Shown piece after piece: positions 45,663 to 57,800 of a DNA stretch of 64,000 bases. Position numbers and translations under genes: made by a program. The stretch is taken from assembly GCA_040954595.2 (NCBI GenBank), contig CM082578.2, forward strand, positions 15,810,001-15,874,000. Reading direction: 5' to 3'. The notes below the pieces were generated by a model that was not told the DNA's origin, did no database searches, and worked only from the letters and a program-made list of their open reading frames with translations. Numbering within the stretch: position 1 is the first letter of the stretch; each line of letters opens with the position of its first letter. Source of the stretch: Balanoglossus misakiensis (taxonomy: Eukaryota; Hemichordata).

Positions 45663-48600
45663 TCAGACTGTGGTTTTCTTCGTCAAAGAGAAATGAACCA
45701 TCTTTTGGTTTTCGCTCACTCCGCCAACATGTACACTGAATGGACTATTGGGAAGGTGTTCACCATTGATTTCAACGTGGATCATGTGAAGGCCACGTGT
45801 ACGTGGCGTAAATCCTACGTTGTAGTTACCTGGAATATGAAAATGAAAAAGAGACAGTGAAAAGGCATCTTCACTCTATCAATTTATAAGTCAACATTTC
45901 ACCTTATGTATTTTCGTATGTGTGTATGTTTTATTCATTCATTCATTCATTCACTCATCCAGTGGAAAACTGATGTCAACTTACCATCGAATTCCGTTAT
46001 CAGACAATCATCCTCGGTTCCTGATGGTGACACAACTTTAGCAATGATGACGTCATTGCCGGGGTTCCACATATCTGTCGCAGGACTGTCATCACCAGGA
46101 GATCTGATGGACACTCTGAACGGACTGTTTGAAATATGCTCATTGTTGTACTTGATGTTTATGAGGTAATCACCTGAAAAGAACAGTAATGCATATGTGA
46201 TATGTTGGATTTTGAAACACAGCCACCCATAGTTAAGTGTGACCCTAGCGGGGGAGGGAGTAATCACCTGGTTGCGTAGGCGTGTAAAACACCTGTCGAC
46301 TGGTTTTGCTTTTGTCGTTCACCTCCATTTTGACCTTAGCTGGCCCATCGACACCGATGGTAACTTTGCCAGGACCTACATGGTTCGTCAAAATAGTGAA
46401 ATTCGATTTTTCTCCGACTATGCCGCCGCCTTGTAAACCAGGACCAACGGCAAAAACACTGCCGCCGTCTTCCTTGCCTGCTGACGTCACTGGGAACGCG
46501 AATGGACTTCCTGCCACGTTGAAAAGAAATCGGAGATTATTTAATGGATTTTTTTTTCACAACGTAGTTTGCATTTGTCATCATATATTATACAAACAAT
46601 AGTCCCATCAGTCATAGATTGGAAATGGTTGGTGTATGTCGTTAATTTGACCAAAAAAAATGACAAGTTGATCATTTCAATATGATGCCTTGGGGGCACC
46701 AAAGCAAATTCACCGACCCCTCCTAGACTGAAAAAAATGGCCAGTCACTCATGACAGATTCTCCTGGAATGCCACCTGTTAGCTTAGCAATTATCCCAAG
46801 TCCTACTTACCCACAGGTGCCAGGCGATGATATCGAATGGTTTTTGTATACAGCTGATATAGTATACATGTGCTACAGAGACCGTTCGATATGAACATTC
46901 ACAGGCACATGTGTGTACTTACCCGACAAATCGACACCCTTATACGTAACAACGACCTGATGAACCCCTGGCATCGTTGGAATGAATCTGATGGTATAAT
47001 TAAAGCTGGGTCCACCAATAATCGAGGTATTAACCTTGTTACCCGTCGGGTCTATCACGTGAGCTTTTAAGTCCTTTTGCTCAGTGTCTGAAAAATTCAC
47101 CAAAAACGAACTGTGACGTCACAATTTTCAAAAAACAAGCGAAATTTGAGAACAATTATCGAAACAATTGTGCATAACATTGGGATTGTTTACAGTTTTC
47201 TAATGGGACATGAACTACAAACTTTTGTTATAAATTCATCAATTCACGGCCTTACCAGGAATCCTCAGCTCCAATTCGCACACACGTTTCTTAGAAGCAA
47301 CTACAGAAGTCACTTTTCTGCTTGCTAACACATCCGGACTTTCATCTTCGACGTTAACGATGAACGGACTACCTATAGCGATTAAACAGAGCCAATTGAA
47401 ACTTCTGGTGGTAATAATCTCGCGACAGTCTTAAGTGTTACGTGGATCACGTATGTTATCTTACATGTATCTGAGAAAAGAGGGCAACATTGTAATGAGC
47501 GATGATCTCAGATGGCAATACGAACGGCCATATTCATATTTTGAAAACTCCGTGTCTAAGTACACGTACACTATGATAGCAGAAATGTATCTAACGGACC
47601 TGGTACATGATGGTCTGAGTATTTCACGTTAAGGATGTATTGTCCGGGTATGTTAGGACGATACGACGCCATGCATAAACCGTGACGTGTTTCTTGCAAA
47701 TTCACCGTGGTTTTGCTCGGTCCTTCTATGGTTACATCCAGTATCCCGAAACCTATAGTTGAAAGATACGTCATTTTAGAAGCGCATTATTGCGATGAAA
47801 TAGTATTGTACACAAGATAGCACAGACTGTAGGATTATGTTGTAGCGAAGAACGGAATTCTGACTGTGTCTGGAACCTACGAAACTCACCAGCCTTTGTC
47901 GTGTCAACGAAGAATTGAACAATCTGACCGACAATTATTCCATCCGTAAACAATTCCGACACCCTGACTTTGCTGGCATTAGCCACTTCTCGCTCGGCGA
48001 CACTTATCTTGAAGGGACTGTTTTTGACATGGTGACCATCCTTTTGTACATTGACTATGTGTTCACCCGATTCTTTGATTGCAAATATTATCCCTACAAG
48101 GGAAAAATCAGAATGATAAAAAATCATAAACGGCTACGCATGATACAGCGATTCAGAAACAATCAAACAACTTTTGAACGATTTAAGGTTATTACATAGA
48201 GTCGCACCACTGAAATTTTTAGATCAGTATAGACATACATACACCATGTATTTTTTCACTGCTGAAACAAAATTATATCCGTAGTTGTCATGGGAATGGG
48301 TACGCACCTAAATTGCCATTTGACAGTCTTTTCAGTTTGCATCCCTCTATATTTCCTGATGGTTTCTCAATGGTTGCCGATAGTCGACTGATGTCATCCT
48401 CACTGACTTGAAGAGGCAAACTCCTCATCTCATTTCTCGCTCTCTGGTCTGTCTCCTTGCCTAGAATAATAACCGGTATAATATAAGGGATTATGTATTA
48501 TGTGTGTAAAGTAGTTCTTGGAGAAACGCCATTGTTTACAGTCTCCACTAAACGCACTGCTATAAATTCCAAGAAACCGTAACACCTTATGGATGTGATG

Positions 48601-49964
48601 AACCAGGTGGACTGCAAAAAGGGTTAACTGAAACCCCAAAGAGATCAGCGATCTGTTGTCTTGCTTATAGCCTGTTGTCTTGCTTTGGAGACTTACCAAT
48701 GATATTGGCTTGGAACGGACTGCCAGGAACATGCTCGTCAGCAAAAGTGACGGTTACATTGTATTGGCCTGGTTCTGTTGGCAAATACGTAATGCTGCAG
48801 GTGCGGTCTTTGTTGTTATGGAATGTGATGGGAACCTTTGATGGGCCCACCACTGCAACTGATAGTGTTCCTACAAAATGCGATAATCATCATATCGTTA
48901 TAATAGATTAAAATATTGGTGATTCATTAAAAAATTCTTGACCTACTCCATTTTTTGCAAATGAACATTATAATATACTTTTTTTATCCTAGTCGATCTT
49001 ACCTTCGCCCGAGTCGGCCCCAATGTGGATTTTAAACCTACACGTTTCACCAACCACGCCTTGCACAAGACCTTCACCATAGGCCGTGACCCGACGGCTA
49101 TCGAATTCAACTCCATCTCCATAACCTGAAGAGAGTTGCATTGACCTGATGATTAGAGGAACATTCAATATTTTGACAATATTCACAATGAATATAGATT
49201 TTGCATCCCATAAACTTTTTGTGTGAACTCTTATTACAATTTGCTTGTACTTTGTATTGCTCTGTTTTGTTTGTATTATGTTAGTCGCTATCACTGGAGA
49301 ATAAAAGGGTTTTGCTCACCAGCCGTGGTCTCTCTGTCTGAATCGACTGTATACCTCGTCATCATTCTCCACTTCGTATCAAGGAACGATTCTGTTATTC
49401 AAAATGAATAAAAATACAGAAAAAAAACTGTGTATGAAAAATTCTATATATCTCACTATTCATGCAATTAATTCTCACTGTAAATATCGTAGTTATACCC
49501 AGATAAGTCACACAAAAAGGACTTCCGAATTTCTCTTCGCTAAGTGTAGAGATTTTATCTACAGCAAGATGCTGCGAGATTACTTATAGTGCTACGAGTT
49601 GTGACTACGAATACAGAGGCTACTGAACCGTTTTCATTAGCGGTGCAGTTACTCCACAAGAAAAAAACCTGCCTGTTTAAGCCATTGTTGTGACTGGTGT
49701 ATGTCATCGGATCAAGCGAAGAGGTCCTTTATCGTTGAATTCATTTTTTGTCGAGGCACTACAGGGAGTGTAAGCGGGTACGTGCACCGACACAAATACT
49801 TCGCTCACCTTCCCAAGTTGCCTTATCCCCAAAACTATCACCGTTTAGGGTAGGTCGGTCGTAAGCATTTTCAGAATTAGGACACACTTTGTTATGCTTG
49901 ACCGAGGTAAATATTTTCGTGGGTGAAGTTGGGCGTGGGGTGGCATATATGAACGGAATTTGCT
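45663..49964 (-). CDS. Filamin-type Ig repeat protein, 5' end incomplete
   Basis: Twelve exons, right to left: 49964-49809, 49391-49320, 49125-49003, 48870-48697, 48460-48308, 48093-47890, 47752-47600, 47372-47256, 47087-46923, 46510-46268, 46173-45985 and 45829-45663; about 638 residues, every junction phase 1. Six filamin (IgFLN) repeats are recognisable by the pattern GPSK...YxPxxPGxYxxxVxxxxxHxPGSPF: VTAYGEGLVQG...HVPGSPF; a shorter one ending HHVKNSPFKISV; VRVSELFTDG...HHVPGSPF; IDPTGNKV...DLSGSPF; AVGPGLQGG...ISNSPF; and VVSPSGTEDDC...HLPNSPF. The last two resemble a consecutive pair of C-terminal vertebrate filamin repeats. Known: such repeats bind membrane and signalling proteins. No calponin-homology actin-binding domain and no C-terminal dimerisation repeat is seen, so this is not a full filamin. 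The first exon boundary is uncertain. Confidence 0.8.
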
Positions 49965-50603
49965 CTGGACACACCAGAGTAACTCCGTGGTTTTGCCTCC
50001 GCCCCCTCATAGAACGTATACGGTAATGGCAGTATAGTTGGTGCCACATAAAAGTATATGTCGACACATACTACATGGGCGTAGGTGAAACACTTGCCTC
50101 AAGGTCAAGGTGTTCAGTGTAGGCTCATTGCCAATATTATGAGGTCACGCCATTCAATTCATTATACTCTATTCATAGCATATTCATTTTCTACAGAATG
50201 TGTATTGCAAAAATACTTCGGACTAGACATATTGTGTGACTTTGTACTTGTTAAATTTCGACAAGCTAGGATCTGACCTGGTATTGGGAATCGAAAAGAT
50301 TTGCTTGTGCCTAAGTCGTCCTCGCATAGAGACAGACACGTCTTGTCTCAAGATTTTCAGATAAGAGACACGCAGTCTTATCCCAAGCTTGGATTTTCTT
50401 ATATTGTCATCAACTTTTGCGCGTACCCTTACTTTTGCACGACTGGGGTGATAACACCGCTGACCTAACTAAAGAAATGCATGTCAGCCTTGAGGTCATG
50501 GAAATTGCATGGTCAGTTGGAAAAGTAACAGATCACGGATAGAGCTTTACAGAACGAACTGCGGATGGCACCCAAGGAGGGAAAATAGGCACAGGATACT
50601 TAC

Positions 50604-50718
50604 AATGCCGTGGTAAATCCCCCGCTACAGAACATGAGATTTCTGCTGCCCCATCTGGTACAAAACTATCTGCAATTGGCGTCCACTGAGAGGACCCACC
50701 CTTGGTGTGACATGGCAT
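50604..50718 (-). CDS. Candidate first exon of the filamin-repeat gene
   Basis: An ATG at 50718 (MPCHTKGGSSQW) opens a frame that reaches a strong donor (gcatt followed by gtaagt) in phase 1. Joining it directly to the best acceptor of the next exon (49964, ending tccag) would create a TAG stop. So either an exon between the two is missed, the next exon starts elsewhere (for example at the weaker caaag acceptor about 50 bp before TCTGAAAATGC), or this exon belongs to another transcript. Confidence 0.35.
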
Positions 50719-51884
50719 AGCTTGCCCACGGCTAGTGGCTACTCAAGCATATCTAAATACAACAATAGGGTCTTGTACTTCGGAATTTTATGGCATGTGT
50801 CCGTATTCTTTACCGTTGACACGTACATTTAGCTAGTTATTCTATTATGCAGATCTCATTTTGTGTTTCCAACCTTCTCCCTAACATGATTTCATCATGA
50901 CAGCAATATAACGTAGGCGATATCTGCCTGTTGGTTGTTTTCTTGTGATCCGGGTTTCTGGTAATGTTCCCAAAATTATTAATATACATAGGAGTAAATA
51001 CCATTTAAAGGTTAAGTACTTTCCCCGACCCACTCAAAGCAAGCGGGAACGACCCACTACAAAGCACTATTGATAACAAGAGCTTTCCAGCATCCAAAAT
51101 GACGCCGCCAAGAGTTCAACTAAGAAATGTTCTTTTTGAAAACAGGAAGATCGTCATGGAACTCCTCTTCAGAGTTTATGGTACATGCATCATTTGCGAA
51201 AAGTACAATAACCAGAGTTCCATATAGAAAAGAGAATTAACAATTCGAATTCTCATATTAAAAATAGGGGCATCTATTTTGCTAAAGTAAAGCCCTGGAC
51301 GTGACTGAATCAGTGGCCCGGGGAGGGTACTTTTCAAAGTCTTGCACCAAAATCGCCTGACTTTCCTCGCAGTAGGTGAATTAAAACTAGTCAGGCTTAC
51401 ATAACCAGTGGTTACTTGTGCAATGAAGAGTATAACATATTCATTTTATTTTAATTTTTATTCTAGTTCATGTCTCCTTTGCTAGCCATACTGATTTGAA
51501 TCAATAGCCTACATACATAGATACCACAATAGTGCGCCCCCATGGTTATTCTTGAAATTTGACATCTTTTCGTCGAAATTTTCTTAATTTCCTGTTTGAT
51601 TTCTTACTCAGATGTATGAGGTGACAATTGCCTGGCATCCTTTCATTTAATGTAATTCTCCAGTCATGAACACTTCGAAAAACAGCGTCCGGTAAAATAC
51701 CCATGACTAAAGCCTGTATTGTTATGCAAATAAACCGGAAGTAAGTGGGTAATCGACGTTGGGCATACTGGTATTGCATTCGTCGTCAACATGTACGTGA
51801 TCAACGCGTACACAATCTTTATTTCTTGAAGATCCACGTGGACGAGAGAACAGGACGTTTTCTGAAAGGGGGCTGAAGCCCAAA
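50719..51884. other. Divergent spacer between the filamin-repeat and ankyrin genes
   Basis: About 1.2 kb separating two oppositely transcribed genes, presumably holding both promoters. No exon, TATA-box arrangement or repeat stood out. Confidence 0.4.
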
Positions 51885-54800
51885 ATGACCATTATCATGA
51901 GTTCGCTTATTTCAGAAGTGAAGACTGGAGACACGGATGGAGTCGAGCGAATTTTGCGCCAGAGCGACGTAAACGACACTATCAACTATCAAGATGCTGA
52001 CCGCCGGGAAACGGCGTTATTCTGTGCCTGTGCTCGGGGATTCTTAACCATAGTGCAGCTGCTGCTGTCGTTTAAGGCCAGACTTGACTTGTACACCATT
52101 TGGGGTGGCACTCCACTCCACGCTGCAGCCGAAAACGGCCACGAAAATATCGTCAGGTAGGTTAACATCGCTGTGTGCAATGCAATGGAAGCCTACTGCT
52201 GGTGTATCCCGTTGGAACGCGGAAATAGTCGTATGAGGAAATAAAAAAGGGGAATATATATCAGACGTGTTTGTATAACAAAATGCGAGACCTGTAGGCA
52301 TTGCTGAACCTCTCCTACTGCATGAAATCATTTTTTCAAAGTAGAAATCTGGGTGTTTATATTTTTATTTAGCTGCGACCGCTCAGTTCATGTATGTCTT
52401 GCTGTTCGAAACCACAGCACAGGCACGTGCGCTCAGTGTAGTAGGCTATAGTCGCAGTTTGTGTGCCACGCTTTGACATGTTTACGTTGCATTGCAGTGT
52501 GTAGCACCCACTGAACGAAAGGGCACACTGGACTTCGGCCCAGGCGGGCATTGCTCTCATTCTGCTGTACCTTAGGGTACAGACACGATGAGGCGACTAC
52601 CAGGTCTACTGTAGACAGCCAACATAATGATGTGACAGCTGTATTTTAAAACGAAATCTTAGTAGACCTGTTTTGGCTAAATCGTCATTTCTTTCTGTGA
52701 ATATACAAGTGCAGTCGCGCCCAAACCGTCCTCAGAATAGCGAATATTGACCTTACCTCCTTGGTTGCATAACAGGCCTACATTTTGCACCATATTTGAA
52801 CGAATTCCGAAAATAGATACGTTTCGGTTCAGAATGTTCAGGTTGTGACGTCATCATCCGCTCGCACGGGACGTCAGCTGGACTGCAATCTCTGCTCTCT
52901 CTCCCTAATTTTCGGAGAGCAAAGATACCTTGGCAGGCGAAGATGGTATGACGTAGTCACTGCTGACTTTTGGCCAGTACATGTACAAACCACATGCTCT
53001 CTACGCGTATACGATGTGAAATAAAAATGGGGTATCAAAAGTCGATGGAAATCTTGCCACTGAAACCTGTTCCTTGCGTCACGAGCACATATTACCCCAA
53101 AACCATGTCCTGTTGTCAGTGGATTTTAGCAAGTCAAGCTAATTCGACCCATGTTCGACTGGATGGTAAACCCATACATATTTTATTGATGGCTATACGC
53201 GAGGAATTAACAGACGAAAAGCGTCTCGTAAAGTTATATCATTATTCTTTTTATGCAGCTACGGAGGTTTACCGTGTCTAAAACAGTCTATCATTCTGGG
53301 GAAAAATACAATATAGATCATGTTAGACATACAGGATATCTTAGATAAGCTGCATTTCTATAAAATCCTCCCTGTGGATCATAAAATTGAGTTGGAACGT
53401 CGCGAAAGTCTCATGTTAAGGTTTACCTGATGACCGACTGCCGCACATCTTTTTTGCGTATAGGTTTCTGTCAATACTTGCTCTCAGGCTGCGCTATTCC
53501 ACACTTGCTTCTTCAAGGAGGATGCCTCGTGCAGTTTACAACATTACATCAAAATAAACCCACTCTAACGCCCAATTGTCTTCACCTCGCGGTGTTTTAA
53601 ATTATCTTCCTGAATCTTTCGACGAAATAATGGTTTAAGTAGGTGTTTTGATTTTCTCGGAAAGAATACGAAAAAAGGTTTGGTCGTCTTGGAGAAAATG
53701 TTTCAAGTATAAAAGTTTACTTTTTCTTTTCAAGTATAAAACTTTACTTTTTTCTTTTCAAGTATAAAAGTTTACTTTACTAACACAAAAAGGTATAAGA
53801 CCTCCAGATCTGGTTCAACGCCCGCAGTTTTGTTAATAGCCAATCACACGGCTGCTCTACCAGGAAGTAGTCGATCATATATTGTTAGGAGGACAAGCTA
53901 GATTGGCCTATATCCCGGACAGAAGACAGACACAGAACTTGTTTTAAATTACTCACTGAAAAAGGGCCGACGGAACAGTTTTGGGGTATCTACTCACAAA
54001 AGATAAACTGTGACTAAAATCACAAATCGAGTAGTTACATCGCATTTAGTCAGCAGAGAGTATTAATTAACGTTCGAGGTAAAAAGTGACGTCAGGCAGT
54101 TACTTTGACAACGTCTAGAAGTAACCAAGGGCAGACAACGCTAAATGTTGCATTTTGTCTTAATTTTGGTGAAAAATTCAAGCTACTCATTCCCAATGAC
54201 AACGTATAATAGTTAAGAGAATTAGAGTTGTGCAGACGTACGATTCAATTTTGGTCATTAGAAATTAGTACCATTATAATATTTTTCTGAGCGGCATTGG
54301 TGGCGTGACGTGCTTAACGTGTACTAACTATCCAAGGGGGAAGTCATTACTCAAAAATCGTGTTGACGGCATAATAAGCCATCGCATGAATTGGAGCCGG
54401 CCAGTGGCAGCTCTATGATCTATAAACAACAGTGAATCAAATCAATTTCAGCACTGTACTCGGCATGAAACTGCACCGGACCGGAAATAGCCTGGTTACG
54501 GAAATCAGGCCACGGAACTTTGAAATCACTGTTGAAGAACAAAAAAAAAAAAAAAACTAATGAATTTTGGCATTTGTTGAAAAGCCGGTGCAGTCGTGAC
54601 AGATATATGTATTTTTCATCTTACGACATTCAATATAAATCAGGTGCTATTCGTTCGTGTGAGCGCCTTAATATTGCGCCATTCCAAGAAATGATTGAAA
54701 AGGAACGTTAATATTCTCGTTGATGCACGTCATCAATTCTTTCCTTCAAGAAAACGTTTACATACAACACGTGGCGTACACGTTTTCTGTAATAAATGCA

Positions 54801-57800
54801 GTTTGTAAAGACTTTGAAAGCAGACATTATACATTCAAGAGTTCTGTGAAGTAACTGTCAGTCGAATTCCCCACATCCAGGATGTACAAAGACTAAAAAT
54901 AAACTGGAAAACGACTTATTATTCCCATAATTTTAAAGTTTATTGGCACATTTTCTACAAAGTTCCAAGACGACATACAGATTGTGAAACTTGTCAACTT
55001 AATGAACACGTTTCAGAATTTTCGAATACCCGAACTTACAGCCCACGTTAGCTTTTTTATTATTATTTTTTTTTTATTTTTCGATATACCATTGTTTGAA
55101 ATCACTTGCCAACAAGTTTTTGGAGTTGATGCTAGTCCCACATGATTTATATATATCCCGATATAGATCTTTTCGATGAGATCGCCAATGATAATAACAG
55201 TTACCCATTCACCTCAGCGTTATCTTAAATTTTAATGATATCCGGCTTCCAACCAGGAACCACAATCGGTCAACAGCCGGACAAATCAATAATTATGTTT
55301 TTTATAGCTATTTATGTTATTTAACCCCCCCCCCCCCCCTGTGTAGTATGAACCCCGGGAAACCAAGCCGATAGAGAGCATTTGCAAAATTATGTATGCA
55401 TGATTGAAATCCCATGTCGTGACTTTATCGAACACCGCCACAAACATCCCGGCCATTGCTTTTTGTCGTCTGCTGATGTGGTCACGTTCTCGTCAAACAA
55501 GATGGTAAAATGGCATTCACGAGCGAGATCTGAGTAGTCTTTGACAAAGCATCACCTTTACGATCATTCTTGTCACGTTTTCGGTGGGTATTTTTTTCGG
55601 GGATGCACAGATGGGATGTTTTCCAGTAAGACGCCTTCGTTTCTACGTAATCCCTTGATCAAGCGATGACCCAGATTTGACTGATAATGGTTTATGGTAT
55701 TCACAGATCATTCAAGCTTCAGCACTCGTAGCTTTTCATCACACTGGCCGCAGGAACATCATATCGCTGCTCCATTGGGCATGTGATTGTTGAAAGTTTA
55801 TCAATTTTTAACATGAAAACTAATTTAGATGACCAGGATTGAGTTTCAAGGACTTGTATATAAGGTTGTCAACACAAACTACTGTTGCCTAGAATCCCAA
55901 GTATTTGTTGTCTGGAACATGCAATTGAACTCATTATCTGAAAAAAAGTCAGAAGTTTTTTTCTGGAAAAATAATAACAAGTCACACGTAAATGTTTCTA
56001 GACCAATAATATTTACATACTGTTACAATTAATATGTAGATTTATACCACGCACCGCACTCGCCCTATGCCACCACGTTCGCCCCAACAACTTGACCCAA
56101 CCGGCCGGCCAAACAGTCAGTCAGTCAATCAATCGAAGTATCGTCTCAACTACTAGTACTTCGTACTTTAAAATATCGTGATGTAATGAACTGGGATGCT
56201 CAATACAACTACCTTGGCAACTCTTTTAGTGATAGGTAAAAAAAGACGATTTAAATACATCTGAAATATTTCACTCCCAAAAGTATATATTGTAGCTTTC
56301 GCCACCGTCCATCATAATTGTCCGTGGCATAAATGCTTTTGTAGCTCCCATTCATGCAAACTTAACCAGACTTCCTTCCCATACTGTCGTTTATTTAGAT
56401 GCGGTTCTCTTTATTTTTTGCGATTTACTTCCTGGTGGTCATAATTTACCTACTGAGGATGCATCATTTCTGTGCAGATATTTCATATAATCTCACATTG
56501 ACAGTAATAATTCTCTGTATTGATCTGTGTATACATTCTCCAATGACATATATTTCAAACTCATAATCTGCGTACCTATATATTTGGATTTTCATACTGA
56601 CATAGTGGTCGCCATACTTGTCACTACAAGTAGTGAGCAGACGTCGTTGTAATCGTTTGTTGTCGTAGCAAGGCAACCGTACTTCGTCACGACGACACTC
56701 CTTGACATAATACCTTGCCCATAAAGAAATGTCATATAGTAGTCCCACATTCCTGGCCACTGGGAGTGTAAGATCGAGTATGGGATCAGGGATCAAATCG
56801 ATCACACGCTCTCTTGGACTTCAGAGCGTTTATGACGTGAGCGCTGATTGGATAGAAACCGTTCTTTGATTTAACGCACCCGAAATGTTATCCAGCGGCA
56901 TGATGTGTAGTATACGGACAGGAACTATTACATGCGAAGTTACGTTTCATGTTCATGTGAGGAAACAGAATCTCACTCGGGATCCGGGGTAACATTTCTC
57001 ACACTTGGGATTTTTTTGTCTAACACGTACAGCAGAAGAGTGTGAGACAAACTATTATTTTAACGTAACATGGCGACTTCAACTACATGTACCAGGTCCA
57101 TTGATTATGACGTAACATATACATCTTATTGCCATTATAAGTATGGTGTGATGAAAATAGCACAGAGACGAAGAAGGTACAGACGGAGTTGCTTTGACCT
57201 TTGACCCACAGTATGTAGGGTTTACAGGGATGTGTCGGTTGATTTGACGGTCCCTCTAATCTCAGCGTCACGTAATTATTGTGTCGGAGCATGCTCTCTG
57301 TATTTTAACTTAGAATGTTTGGTCTTGTATCAAAGAGACGCCTGTGTTTCGTTGACTAGTTTTGCTGTGCCAAAACTTGAATAACGACGTGTCTAAGCAA
57401 ATGACTATGCATAACTAAAATCTTCACCAATTCAAAAAAAAAAAACTAGAATAAAATTATACAGCAGTGTCTAGTTGTGAAATTTATAAAGTGCTAACAA
57501 ATCTATCGATAAACCACGCATACAGATTGTGTCCACGATTGATTCCTGGGGGTTTCCAGTTTCAAACCGACTTGTCATCGGTGTTTGAACACCTTTGCCA
57601 GACAATGCCTTGAAGTAAACCTCCACTTGTTTGACAATCAGCTGTTTAAATACCGGAGCCACGATTCAGAAATTGTGACTTGATGCTGAACTAAAAGTCG
57701 TTTTGTACAGGCTATTAAAAGTAAATGAATTTTCGCACCCGGAAGTGGGTGGATCTTTACTTCCTGGATCACACCTCGATTTCCCCTGCGCTTTCCCTGA

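Noticed and set aside
45931-45960. ATTC tetranucleotide run as a mobile-element end
   Set aside because: Only about six copies inside a filamin-gene intron, with no inverted repeats or coding capacity; an ordinary short microsatellite.
56464-56805. 113-codon minus-strand frame in the ankyrin intron
   Set aside because: No recognisable domain, no splice context and no paralogue in the window; length is within chance for 64 kb read in six frames.
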